A stretch of DNA of 64,000 bases from Moraxella nonliquefaciens (GCF_001679005.1 NZ_LXTW01000001.1:82429-146428); one strand, 5' to 3'. Counted from the first letter of the stretch, positions 48,301 through 55,021 are shown. Translations and numbers: made by a program. Notes: generated from the letters alone by a model not told the origin.

Positions 48301-51300
48301 CAATTAAACTTTCATAATCTTGGGTCAGCATTTGGGCAATACGACCCTCTTTAACAGGTAAATCTGTAAGTTGGTTTAATCTGGTCATGATAAAGTCTAA
48401 TTCAGACTTTAAAGCCAATAACTGCTTATCATCAGTATCATCATTGATGACAGCCAGTAGCTGATGAGTGGATTTTGAAACCAATGATTGAAGTATGTCT
48501 TTTGGTTTAGCCAAATCCCCTTTAATATCAGCATCTGTGTTATCAAAACTAATAGTAATATCAGGATAAACTTTTAAGATAGCATGAGCGATTACAGATT
48601 CATCATCATTAAATGGGATATGATTAATCACTTCAATTAATTTATTCTTACCCTTAGCAATGTCTTTAATACCATCTTTAAGAGATTGCTTGGTAACTTT
48701 AATGCCATCTTTTATGAGTGATGATTTTTCTCTTTCTTGAGGAATAGACTTATTATTATCAGCAGTATGGGTATTAGTATTGCTAGGACTGTCATCAACT
48801 GGCTTAGATACATCAGTAGCATGATTGTTTTCATTGTTGCTAAGCTCATTTAGTAACAGGTTAATGTCTTCATCAGAGACATCTTCTGGTATATAAAAAG
48901 AAGTCTCTTCGGTGTCATTACTGTTATGAACTTGTTCTGATTGAGATTGTTCAGCTTTATCACGTTCACTCTTGGCTTGCTTATTTTTAGCAATGATAAC
49001 TTGTTTGGCTTGATTGTTTTGTGGTTTAGCCAATGATTTCATGTAATCTAATTTCTGCTCATCTGTCATGTTAGCAGTAGCAGATAACATTTCACTTAGT
49101 GGTCTGACTTCGGTACTACCTACTCTGCCATAGAGTGTTTTACCCCTTAGGCTTTCAAAATAATCTCTTAAAAAAGAAGTGTTGTTGTAATTACTTGCAA
49201 ACAAACTACGGTACTTATCTTCTGCTTCTTTGTCATTAGTTACTTTCCAAGTGCCTCTACCTTTTGTGCTGTACGGATTACCCAAAATACCATCAACAAT
49301 ACCAGTGATATTTTTGTCTGGATTACTTAATGCACTCATAGAAATCCAGTTACCACTGCTGTCTTTGGCAATACCCACCCACACACCATTAGGGTCATTC
49401 ATTCTATGATGACTGCTAGCCACACCGATATTGCCTTGTACTTGTGGTGTAACAGGCTCTGGTGTACTGATAACTGTATCAGGGGTAGGGGTGGTTACTG
49501 GTGCTTTTGGTGTAACAGGAGTAGAACTAACAGATACACTGGGAGCTTGCTCACTTGAACCATTTAAAATATTCTGCCATGCTGTTGTAAAGTCATCTAA
49601 ATCTTTGGCTTCATCAAAGATGGCTTGAAAATGCTGTGTAACTCTGCCAGCAGATACCGTGTACTTACGAGCATTGGCAGGTAATTCATTTGGATTATCT
49701 ACCACTTGCCATTGATTGTTTTTATTGGGTGCAAGTGTAATGGGTGAACTGTCAAAGGCATTAATGGCTTCTTTGATGGCATTGGCTTTTGATACATGGT
49801 CATCTCTAAAACGAGTAAGATTAGCCATAATATCATCTGTATTACGGTTATTTGCTACTGCCAAATCAAGACGTGTTGCATAGTCCTTAATGCCTAGGTT
49901 GGTTTCTAGGACACTGTTACCGTGTCTGCCATTGTAGACTTGGTTACTAACTTCATCAGTTGTATTGCCTTTAATTCTTAGCTTAACATCCAACAGTTGC
50001 ATAAAACCATTGGCTTCATTCTCTGTGATAATGCCAGTCTCTTTTAACTCATTAATCTGTGTCAATGCTTTTGAATAATCAGCATCTGATTCAATCACCA
50101 TTTGAGAAAAACGTCTGGTAATGTTAGCCAACTGATTAGCACGAACATCAGCAATCACTTGTTCATCTAAGCTACTGGTTTGTGATTGTGTCTGTTCTTG
50201 CTCTGTGGTCTGTTCTGCTTGGCTTGATTGCTCTGGCTTATTGATATTAGCCAGCTTATCTTGAACAGCAGTTAGCTCATCTTGTAGCTCTTGGATACGC
50301 TTGCTATCATCATCATTGGTTTCTTCTAATTCACGGATTAGACTTAGTGCTTGTGAAGATAACTCATCTTGATGAGTTTGGGTAGGTTGGTTCATGGCTT
50401 GCTCACTATTAATGGGTGAGCCAACATTATATACACCTGTATCTGCAACTGCTCCTTGGACACTGCCTACTTTATAACCCTCATGCTTTTTCATGGCTTC
50501 TAACAAGCTCTGCATTTGTGAGTTATTTAACTCATTAATTTTTAAGTGTTTAGATAAACCACTATGTTTTGCTACACTTGTAGTATATTGAGCAGGGTTA
50601 TTACCTTTTAAAGCAGGTGTCTTACCATCATCAGCAGGTGCGTATTTATGTATCATCGCTTCAATGGTCAAATTACCCCAATTTCTTTTGATGACTTTTT
50701 CACGAGCTTTATCTCCATCAGCTTCACTAGCAAAAATAGCATAACCTTTGGTATCAAGTCCTATTGCACCATCTTGTTTGGCTTTTTGAACTGATGAATA
50801 CATCAAGTTACCAGAGTTGTTATTTCTCCATGAGATTGTTCCCCCTGACTTTGTTGTGGTTGTGCCATTAGCATTGGTATAAGTAACCGAAGTACCTTGC
50901 TTTACGCTAGCGATACCTGTGTGCTTAGTAATTGATGAGCTTGATTGCTTTACTGTACCACCTTGCCCTGCACCTACTCTACCAACCACAGTAATATCAA
51001 GATGACTGCCACCACCATTGATAAAGTTTACATCACCACGTTTACCAATTTTACCCCAACCTGCTTTTTCAGCATTAACTTGTACGATATAGCCATGTTG
51101 TTTGGCTAAGTCAGCAATACGCTGTCCTATACGAGCATAGGTTTCTACATCATCAGCATTTTTTAAATCAAGGTCAATCTTATAACCATTGCCATGTGAG
51201 TTACCTGTTGTCTTTTTATGTCTGCCCCCTGTGATGGAAGTGAAACCAACAGAAGCATTAAAGATTTCATCATCACCATCTAACAAAGCCATAAAACCAA

Positions 51301-53110
51301 GAGTATCTGCTTTAACAACGCCACCAGAGAATAGACTGTTACCCCCTGATTTATTTACATTGTGAAAAGGCATTCTAAACTTATGATTAATGTCTTTTAC
51401 ACTTCTTACTTTGGTATCGGTAAAACCATGTGAAGTGTGTACTGTTGGATTTTGTGTATCTTTTGATACATCATCTGTACTTACCACAGGATTGACACGG
51501 TGGGTTATACTGGCAATCAGCTTTTCATAGAACTCATCAGAATGCACATCTGTTTCACTATTTTTAACACTTTGAATGGTATTTTGAAGTGGTGTAACAT
51601 AGGTATCAATATATGATTGCTTTTCATGAGTTAGCTTATCTATTTCTTCTTGGTTAGTAGCATCAGCTATCTTCTTATCAAAACCATCTAACACAGACAT
51701 GACACTATTAGTGGCTTCATTGATTTTAGTTTGAGCTGTTTGTTTGGCTTCATCAGTATCTGCACGGTTAAGCTCAGCTACTGCGTTAGCATAAGCTGTT
51801 GTAGGATTGTATTTTTTAGAGTTAGGATTGATAAGCTCTTCATGTGGTGTAGAGAGCTTTTGTTTAATGGTATTGGTTGCTTTGCTTGTAGCATTTTTTG
51901 TGGCTTGTTTAGTAGCGTCAAAACCTAAACCAGTAGCACTAAATACGCCAGAAACTGTACCACCTATTGCACCTGCTTGACCTATATTTTTACCTATATC
52001 ATCAGTAAGGTTTTTACCAAGCATTGCATTAGAATGTCCTGTCTCACTTCCTGCCAAAAACATCTCTTCGGTTGTATCTAGTAGCACACCTGCTGTTTTA
52101 CTTCTTACACCACTTCCTTTGGTTAGAGTATCAACATTACTTGCACCTACTTTACTTGCAACATGTCCAAAGCCATAGGTAATTAATAATGCACTTAAAC
52201 CTGCTTGGTTTAAATATTGCTGTACTTTCTTGTCGTTTAAATCTAAACCCTCTTCTACTGCTAGCTGTCTAAGCTGTTCTTGACTTGCTACACCCTCCAA
52301 GAAAGCTGATGTAACCAAGGGTTTCTTTGTTAGAGCAGAAGCAATCATCATAGGTACGCTTTGCACCCCCATGTGATATAAATACTTTGGATTAGATAAA
52401 CTGGTCTTAACTGCTCCCCATGCGTCTTTGAATTGATTGCCTGTATCAATATTAGCAATGGCTTCTTCTGTACCTAAAATAGCTTGTTGGGCTTGATTAC
52501 TGTAACCATCAAATAATCTTTGATTTCTTTCTTCAAAACCACCTACATTATCAACCCAATCATGTACAGCATTTAAATCAGCAGATTCTCCAAGAAGAAC
52601 CTTAGCTACACCACGATTAAAAGGACTGTCAGAGTTTTTTAAGGTTTCAAGTGCATTAACACCAAACTTATTGCTATAAAAATCATTTACTCCTACTACG
52701 GCTTTTTTAGCCATAGTATTTACTGCAACTGGTATTTTGTTATTTCCTTGATTGAGTGTTACACCCCCAATCTCAAACTCAGGAAAAATTTTCCCTGTTG
52801 AGAACATATCAGTCAGCCTCTCAGCACCGTATTGAGTTACACCCCTTGCGGTGTTATTTAAACCAATTTGAAGTGATGTTAGTGTGTCATTACTTGGGTT
52901 CTTCCCTTGGTTTAGGCTTAACTCACCATCAAATGTTGTTATATGGTTTAAACTGGGGTCATGGTATTGACTGGCTAGCTGGGCAGTAGTAGGCATTCTA
53001 TTTTGTCTTTGCTCTTGTTGATACTGCTCAACTGTTTGACCTGTAATTCGCTCAAAGGCTTCATTACTCCTTAACTGCATTCTGGCTAAGGCTTCATCAT
53101 ACTTAGACAT
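39302..53110 (-). CDS. Giant N4-type virion RNA polymerase fused to peptidase domains
   Basis: About 4602 residues from the ATG at 53110 (AGAGAGA upstream; the frame opens 8 codons earlier at 53134). In order: ejection-protein-like N terminus with Gly/Ala hydrophobic runs (about 255-420); an M15-peptidase-like segment with NSHGNGYKID (H639) and GGGSHLDI; a RNNNSGNL...GYAIFASEADG domain (about 760-850) seen in phage virion enzymes; long polar linkers. The single-subunit RNA polymerase core then follows: R2085 in SRMHY, motif A SDGVNNG (D2254), motif B R2341-x3-K2345-x7-Y2353-G, motif C NVHDA (D2620). Two metalloprotease motifs follow, HELIH at 3096 and at 3350, the second followed by EFIAYGLTDP. 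A C-terminal part of more than 1000 residues has a hydrophobic run near 4325-4350. N4 packages its polymerase (about 3500 residues) and injects it to transcribe early genes. The stop codon lies beside the attachment site. Confidence 0.85.
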   Translation of the reverse strand: MSKYDEALARMQLRSNEAFERITGQTVEQYQQEQRQNRMPTTAQLASQYHDPSLNHITTFDGELSLNQGKNPSNDTLTSLQIGLNNTARGVTQYGAERLTDMFSTGKIFPEFEIGGVTLNQGNNKIPVAVNTMAKKAVVGVNDFYSNKFGVNALETLKNSDSPFNRGVAKVLLGESADLNAVHDWVDNVGGFEERNQRLFDGYSNQAQQAILGTEEAIANIDTGNQFKDAWGAVKTSLSNPKYLYHMGVQSVPMMIASALTKKPLVTSAFLEGVASQEQLRQLAVEEGLDLNDKKVQQYLNQAGLSALLITYGFGHVASKVGASNVDTLTKGSGVRSKTAGVLLDTTEEMFLAGSETGHSNAMLGKNLTDDIGKNIGQAGAIGGTVSGVFSATGLGFDATKQATKNATSKATNTIKQKLSTPHEELINPNSKKYNPTTAYANAVAELNRADTDEAKQTAQTKINEATNSVMSVLDGFDKKIADATNQEEIDKLTHEKQSYIDTYVTPLQNTIQSVKNSETDVHSDEFYEKLIASITHRVNPVVSTDDVSKDTQNPTVHTSHGFTDTKVRSVKDINHKFRMPFHNVNKSGGNSLFSGGVVKADTLGFMALLDGDDEIFNASVGFTSITGGRHKKTTGNSHGNGYKIDLDLKNADDVETYARIGQRIADLAKQHGYIVQVNAEKAGWGKIGKRGDVNFINGGGSHLDITVVGRVGAGQGGTVKQSSSSITKHTGIASVKQGTSVTYTNANGTTTTKSGGTISWRNNNSGNLMYSSVQKAKQDGAIGLDTKGYAIFASEADGDKAREKVIKRNWGNLTIEAMIHKYAPADDGKTPALKGNNPAQYTTSVAKHSGLSKHLKINELNNSQMQSLLEAMKKHEGYKVGSVQGAVADTGVYNVGSPINSEQAMNQPTQTHQDELSSQALSLIRELEETNDDDSKRIQELQDELTAVQDKLANINKPEQSSQAEQTTEQEQTQSQTSSLDEQVIADVRANQLANITRRFSQMVIESDADYSKALTQINELKETGIITENEANGFMQLLDVKLRIKGNTTDEVSNQVYNGRHGNSVLETNLGIKDYATRLDLAVANNRNTDDIMANLTRFRDDHVSKANAIKEAINAFDSSPITLAPNKNNQWQVVDNPNELPANARKYTVSAGRVTQHFQAIFDEAKDLDDFTTAWQNILNGSSEQAPSVSVSSTPVTPKAPVTTPTPDTVISTPEPVTPQVQGNIGVASSHHRMNDPNGVWVGIAKDSSGNWISMSALSNPDKNITGIVDGILGNPYSTKGRGTWKVTNDKEAEDKYRSLFASNYNNTSFLRDYFESLRGKTLYGRVGSTEVRPLSEMLSATANMTDEQKLDYMKSLAKPQNNQAKQVIIAKNKQAKSERDKAEQSQSEQVHNSNDTEETSFYIPEDVSDEDINLLLNELSNNENNHATDVSKPVDDSPSNTNTHTADNNKSIPQEREKSSLIKDGIKVTKQSLKDGIKDIAKGKNKLIEVINHIPFNDDESVIAHAILKVYPDITISFDNTDADIKGDLAKPKDILQSLVSKSTHQLLAVINDDTDDKQLLALKSELDFIMTRLNQLTDLPVKEGRIAQMLTQDYESLIGLGLRSKAFLSKIQTNGKAKSNLFSTLINGIKSFFGIPNKTGVSNLYERLLDVTARAVEIQAKDTRETGKLSVLASNKQERIAEATKPIKEQNVLKAGITQNSEANLVMVKDLVLRIRRLGMAELNRLGIKKPTAKQQEQLEHFMGFEESFKEALMTSFRTKKDGYKWQDLKQFANTGTKDNPIFDDNLMTAMAHAVYDLIITNGGASTLTKRQLRSLLGVEPDALIPNHIAKKYRNLGVSINDMTSSLGRAVIRDLGLKQTDDVPEQTLARLEASLGDWLVSAMQVANMVHINTLPSGEFNQDKLIAQGSDESVPESDWLKQAHFVSLSTNEINKQIADIGKGTGSYLADVLGVQSRKVYPTLKPNKEVKDKVESTSAKLSAKQKDRLLKAQQEPIVINQDMLSLVDNLRQQDNEFFYDLFQARVPADEELVNIHVSKHESLKESALGNSRDIDNFFGFVDGLPSKDTPFYDSIKTAKNSRMHYMSNVVNFQTSKIHRALVELANFKVDIDLSGFDGVTWFDDKGKPKPETLFLRAVFENAEGTEDIFKPILKDMGFDGFTVDKVPSGAFLPIAYEYLTADIKVNNAVLAVRDLQAGKTLSSEQKSHIKELVDTWDMGANSFRALMEVSNFLTATENKTTFTTSLGLGSDGVNNGTAIASVLMGIKDNKLLNMVGIFGKSSEFKSYFDTRTDPSVGDYYTGLKPVLTKAIDSLSFPNDYLNNAKKAFETLNTNLKERKTLKAILIPFGYGAGISRLIQSASEQMIKDIYATTEKTANMDKPYEKEQALGELQSNLQAILGHGFKLPEDLLNFTFSDYQLKKLNDVYAKTIGTAIKSAMKTYASEFSNRRSFNIAIHNMAYDAYEIFKAKLEREAEDERIKRVRAKYPDAKPNELERYLAYETLTPKERKEWIDDKLAKAFPTIASSYEHDEEHVGSIELAGTEKTLTSDKSVDTVTTVFDVDKGGLINRTRNVLIRTIKAISTGVTANSQMIQGSDSGISSQAMTASDVISINVHDANIANILHYMRMANEQNKAFFDVTSNYHIYHESLLGLINMLENLDTLSTDEQQQLVHTWIKALNRDGMLDLNELVWQETDLSVVLTEVVDMLIEKAIDYDLDKISLWQEQGVVHQYAGEGGEYTLTDADYKSLKTQQAKLQQAKEELKERMLNATKSYQGKLGVIEGIHHGEDYGFKNTGKVSKRSFDISEVNLNEITDSVAYAFFVENLKLTDTGSKDQTKAKQIAQYLMDNKDKWQDVLDTAMGDNTDEASKIYRKLGTKTKTDNIIIESVYGQNGVKRAREINGVFSLRTDGKYHFGNPFSSDKHLVERDGLTLTNSTKESVERYIEWVINSSDERAVWIREILKSGKLKGKSIIYYKELGEPSHANALDYLINQYDWGNEDTADNQDTLSKQSDIILASAKSATPYSTNLFEYLVSINPNLKVGVVTEATDKQRAKDVGLKGGGVYYTDTNEAWFNLNDANWYATPLELVNHELIHSVTYDVIQSGKYDERIEELTNHIGNALMLGVIKDTDDGIITDRLMYAFNNKHELLTVTLAEKQVRDSLPKSIITKLNELFTAITGDFNATLSTATRRDNQDDKGISSKHSGTEQSTKQSRADRTNQSSQNNQRDVGHHDTQQVQENPRTQVEAGKGETTSSQETVTYSLPDLEQFLNNLNSENYKGLTGFIAEAVKKHNPNIQVVMSDEVFKNNDNLVPASYDTSTNIITIYKPTFDTLNDNDKAMYINHELIHGLVEQSFNNPKLKQYVDKLEAMRLELTHVWHDNQLNYTPSFNARLSLMLTDHLSEFIAYGLTDPEMAKWINDNLSSHRVYSKREFVKYIQQFLKNVYHAWFGGNPSKGFGDFVKVSKHLFSDHKAGSTVRLSQVINEANDIDVVSLFTSLPSGNTSSEHNAQLDSLINTFIGGYYKHTANKALVDLAQGKIKNKALIYGLKSSDKEAYVTEALVSVFNVYLNNNAGTLTVNGINKLYSKAQAQFKTAKDLFPDYDKVSDDEKARLRAIHQAVFNPKNKTADSLAWFMALSVSNEELGRTLSNHVVKGERSNHSWFDKFMGILEQVVNTFNNVFFHAKGRDAKSQIDAYIQALALAETKARNAHVDYIQLGYSMAHGGLRRLADKPVRKGLVYAFNRETFRQSEFSPVRTLGKVASVIKDVDELNKAEQLINEMVYEGHANFSPNNRMGLLADSINEIIGLGKRGLNVDKLIRMTKTIEQYRQSVKDNTYKAIRKQFTRELTKEEKFGITNILLRTDMASLLNHGFKPKDVLAILDETKRKKMIAHYEDKLIDKVGHKDYDMLQQVYSLAYYMATGNSKPNMIKSAHDVAIGLGSDYQTTFDKMDNEIFEMVDVLSSLIALDFKDSEEIKVIQKLSADQSKGLIATLNLHKELIQKGRTDFESNPYNYQKGYIPEIVNPYRKVVYATQDEVANYKRKGFEIINELKQDDADDTDGRVLMIHPEYQPFNYVSGTLDMVDTHHRGTPVYEKGVNDKGIREVNKAHLVIRKANAKQRPSVSSFDRAGNALIPTYDTQGAILDYHYEMGHTARDVLLERDNSFDELLATLNGGLEFKPEMFNQQKQIAKAIAQDAKQNVAKRPNEYIQLDFNSKDPDVQRVIKMIPYSFRTELQKQFGKNAKSYPIHKSMYTATFGYQAYSVVNIWDKLDNNKKLNLAENLLKNVFDLAFKENGRKRALQAERIIQDTMTFIKDMIVIRSGGVLLGNILSNTYLLMTLGINPVRILKDMTFSWRNSKNYRTMVNRIEEINALLMTTNSTKDKSLLNREKKQLQEALNRNPMKEYMEAGLMSTIVEDLTKPNETSYKTELQKKVDSYVDLIPKPISNTFNELTIGQGSMLHNFLSEATQFSDLSAKYTLAKYLHENGTDKDKAIYEAQLSFINYDIPTNQFLDYMNRMGLMMFTKFFLRFQRVMVKLAYNAPVSSLMGHYAVGYMGGQGVYDPFWLNRLGNPLELSVFNLPNAMGEVISANVLF

Positions 53111-53140
53111 AAAAAATCTCTCTATCAAAACCAAAACTTA

Positions 53141-53170
53141 ATTATATTTGGCTTAACAAAGAGATAACTA
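53141..53170 (-). promoter_or_regulatory. Possible leftward promoter of the giant gene
   Basis: On the minus strand a consensus TATAAT (53146-53141) stands about 30 bases before the ATG at 53110; the -35 region is weak (TAGTTA at spacing 18). N4 late promoters are known to be weak sigma-70 sites needing an activator, so a poor -35 would fit. Confidence 0.4.
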
Positions 53171-53225
53171 ATTTAGCTTCTTAGTTACACCTACATTTGC
53201 AGTAAATGAAAATCAAGAAAAGAAA

Positions 53226-53432
53226 ATGGCAAATGCTTGGAAAACTGCTTCAACAACAGCAGTAAGTTTTTGGACATTGGAACAATATGACTGGAAACCA
53301 CTTCGTAAGTGGTGTCAAGATAGAAACCTAGAAATTGAAAAAGAAATGGTTAATGGTTTGCAGATTAACAGCTATCCTGCACAAGCATGGCTTGAAGTTT
53401 ATGGCATTGTGCTAGGTAAGTTTGCTTGTTAA
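53226..53432 (+). CDS. Small hypothetical protein of the rightward cassette
   Basis: 68 residues on the strand opposite to the phage late genes: a polar N terminus, then EQYDWKPLRKWCQDRNLEIE and INSYPAQAWLEVYGI, which look like ordinary folded-protein sequence with conserved-type Trp, Tyr and Pro. No family recognised; the layout could be a small DNA-binding or antitoxin-like protein, but that is not shown. The ribosome site is weak (aagaaaagaaaATG). It is followed by a hairpin at 53453 and precedes the nuclease-like gene. Confidence 0.5.
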   Translation: MANAWKTASTTAVSFWTLEQYDWKPLRKWCQDRNLEIEKEMVNGLQINSYPAQAWLEVYGIVLGKFAC

Positions 53433-53452
53433 TTAACTAATTAATTTACTCT

Positions 53453-53473
53453 AAGGGTGCGTTCCGCACTCTT
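53453..53473. other. Hairpin with 9-bp stem and 3-nt loop
   Basis: AAGGGTGCG (53453-53461), loop TTC, CGCACTCTT (53465-53473), one G-T pair. It is placed after the 68-residue ORF, with no T run directly after it in either direction, so a terminator role is uncertain. On the minus strand the loop is GAA; N4 virion-polymerase promoters are DNA hairpins with short stems and 3-nt purine-centred loops. Confidence 0.5.
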
Positions 53474-53499
53474 ATGAGTGGATTTTAATTATTTATAAA

Positions 53500-53527
53500 A
53501 GCATATCACAGAGTTTACACTTGTCAA
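53500..53527 (-). promoter_or_regulatory. Leftward half of a palindromic divergent promoter
   Basis: The left arm of the inverted repeat (53519-53529) supplies TTGACA on the minus strand (53527-53522); 16 bases further stands TATGCT (53505-53500), four of six matches to the -10 consensus. It would transcribe toward the giant gene across the 68-residue ORF. Confidence 0.4.
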
Positions 53528-53573
53528 ATTTATTTAGAAAATAGTCAGTATTTTGCTAATGTATTTGACAAGT
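53519..53573. repeat. 11-bp perfect inverted repeat at the cassette promoter
   Basis: ACTTGTCAAAT at 53519-53529 and its exact complement ATTTGACAAGT at 53563-53573, 33 bases apart. Each arm contains a TTGACA -35 box reading outward, and the pair may also be an operator. Confidence 0.8.
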
Positions 53574-53593
53574 AGTAACTTAGCGGTTATTTT
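53565..53593 (+). promoter_or_regulatory. Sigma-70 promoter of the nuclease-like gene
   Basis: TTGACA (53565-53570), 17-bp spacer, TATTTT (53588-53593), 27 bp before the ATG at 53621, so the leader is about 20 bases and the ribosome site is weak. Confidence 0.7.
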
Positions 53594-53620
53594 AAGCCAA
53601 TTTAACAGCACAGAGTTTCT

Positions 53621-54988
53621 ATGAACTGGCAACAATGGAAAGCCAAGTATCACAGAGAACTTGAACATATCGCAGGATATGAAGAGAAATTTGTTGATTT
53701 GGTTTTGATGAATATACCCAACTTACAACCTACTGATGTCATACCACAGTATCATTTTAAAGACAGTTCAGGTAAGAACCGCTACATTGATTTTATGATA
53801 ATAAGCCAACATAAGAATTGGTTATTACCCATTGAACTAGATGGCTATGCCAAGATGGTAGGTAATGGTAATGACTATGAGAGATTTACTGATTTTTTAT
53901 CAAGACAAAATGATATTATAAAAATATTTGGTAAAATTTTTCGTTTTACTAATAAAGAATTTTTAACCAAACCAAAAGGCGTAATAAATACCATTATTTC
54001 TAATATCAGTGTTACCTATTTTGATTTCTTTTGGTTTAATTTTAAAATAAACGATATTCAAAATAATACCCATATATCAAATAAATTCATTCATTATGAT
54101 TTTATAGATACCGTATTAAAACCTTTTGCATTAACTGTAAATGACGCATCTTATTTCATGGTGGATGATTATTACATAATAGACCAAGGCAGTTACTCTG
54201 TGCATATATCTGTTAATGATACAGATTGTTGTATTACCACTTCTCAATTTACTTATGTGTCAGAAAATTTTTATGAAGACAAAGATAATATTATTACAAC
54301 AATAACCAGACCCTTTTCATATTATATTGAACCACAAAAATTTGTTTATCAAAACTTAACCAGAAAAAAATCAATCAGAACTTGGAGGGATTGGTACAAG
54401 TACTATGAGATAGAAGAAAAGCATGTATTTGTAGAAAAGTTTTTAAAAAAATTACATAATAAACCAAATCTATTTTCCTTAAAGCACAGTGATGATGATG
54501 TTATTATCATATATTATCAGCACATAGCCACTAATTGGACTATTGCTTTGGTAATTTGTGATGATGATGATAAAAAATATTATAAAGAATTAAACGCAGA
54601 CATCTGTATTAGGTTTAGTGAAGATGAAATTATTAATAATGCTACCAATGCTGTATCTAAGGTTAATGAAACCATATTGCAAACCATAAAACAAATTAGA
54701 CAGAAAAACAGAAAAGCCTTTATGGATAAAATAATGTTACCATTTAGACTAATAAAATCATTATTTAAATTTATTGGCAATATATTAACCGCAACTGAGT
54801 TGGTTGTGGAACACGCAAAAGAAAAAACTACAAAATGGGTAGTAACCTCTTTACTAGAACAAATTGAAGACGCAAAATCTCCACAAGAGAAAGCAAGATT
54901 ACAAAAAGAATTACAAGAATATATTACCAAAGAAAATTTATCCGATGAATTTATAGAGTCCTGTAAACCAAAAAAGGATAATTCATAA
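53621..54988 (+). CDS. Putative PD-(D/E)XK-like nuclease, moron gene in the prophage
   Basis: 455 residues, strongly AT-rich and on the strand opposite to the late genes. The N-terminal about 110 residues look like a restriction-endonuclease fold: a helix with E21-E22, a strand RYIDFMII with D57, then 15 residues on LPIELDGYAK with E72-x-D74 and K78, and an ERFTDFLSRQNDI helix with IFGKIFRF strand after it, as in DUF559/Vsr-like nucleases. The middle (about 180-330) is unrecognised beta-rich sequence; the C terminus has a hydrophobic amphipathic segment (LPFRLIKSLFKFIGNILTA, about 376-394) and a coiled coil. It has its own promoter and terminator and lies between two late genes. Lysogenic expression and a defence or exclusion role are inferred, not shown. 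Confidence 0.6.
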   Translation: MNWQQWKAKYHRELEHIAGYEEKFVDLVLMNIPNLQPTDVIPQYHFKDSSGKNRYIDFMIISQHKNWLLPIELDGYAKMVGNGNDYERFTDFLSRQNDIIKIFGKIFRFTNKEFLTKPKGVINTIISNISVTYFDFFWFNFKINDIQNNTHISNKFIHYDFIDTVLKPFALTVNDASYFMVDDYYIIDQGSYSVHISVNDTDCCITTSQFTYVSENFYEDKDNIITTITRPFSYYIEPQKFVYQNLTRKKSIRTWRDWYKYYEIEEKHVFVEKFLKKLHNKPNLFSLKHSDDDVIIIYYQHIATNWTIALVICDDDDKKYYKELNADICIRFSEDEIINNATNAVSKVNETILQTIKQIRQKNRKAFMDKIMLPFRLIKSLFKFIGNILTATELVVEHAKEKTTKWVVTSLLEQIEDAKSPQEKARLQKELQEYITKENLSDEFIESCKPKKDNS

Positions 54989-54993
54989 AATAT

Positions 54994-55021
54994 AAAACAA
55001 CCCTTAATCAAGGGTTGTTTT
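54994..55021. terminator. Bidirectional terminator between the moron and the late operon
   Basis: A perfect 12-bp stem AAAACAACCCTT (54994-55005), loop AATC, AAGGGTTGTTTT (55010-55021), with T-rich sequence on both sides; it lies between convergent stop codons at 54988 and 55031. Confidence 0.9.

Noticed and set aside
39302..53110. Alternative reading of the giant gene as a DarB-like antirestriction or contact-dependent toxin protein
   Set aside because: Its place in the N4-like late order and the complete RNA polymerase motif set with N4-like spacing explain it better; no methylase or helicase motifs of DarB type were seen.
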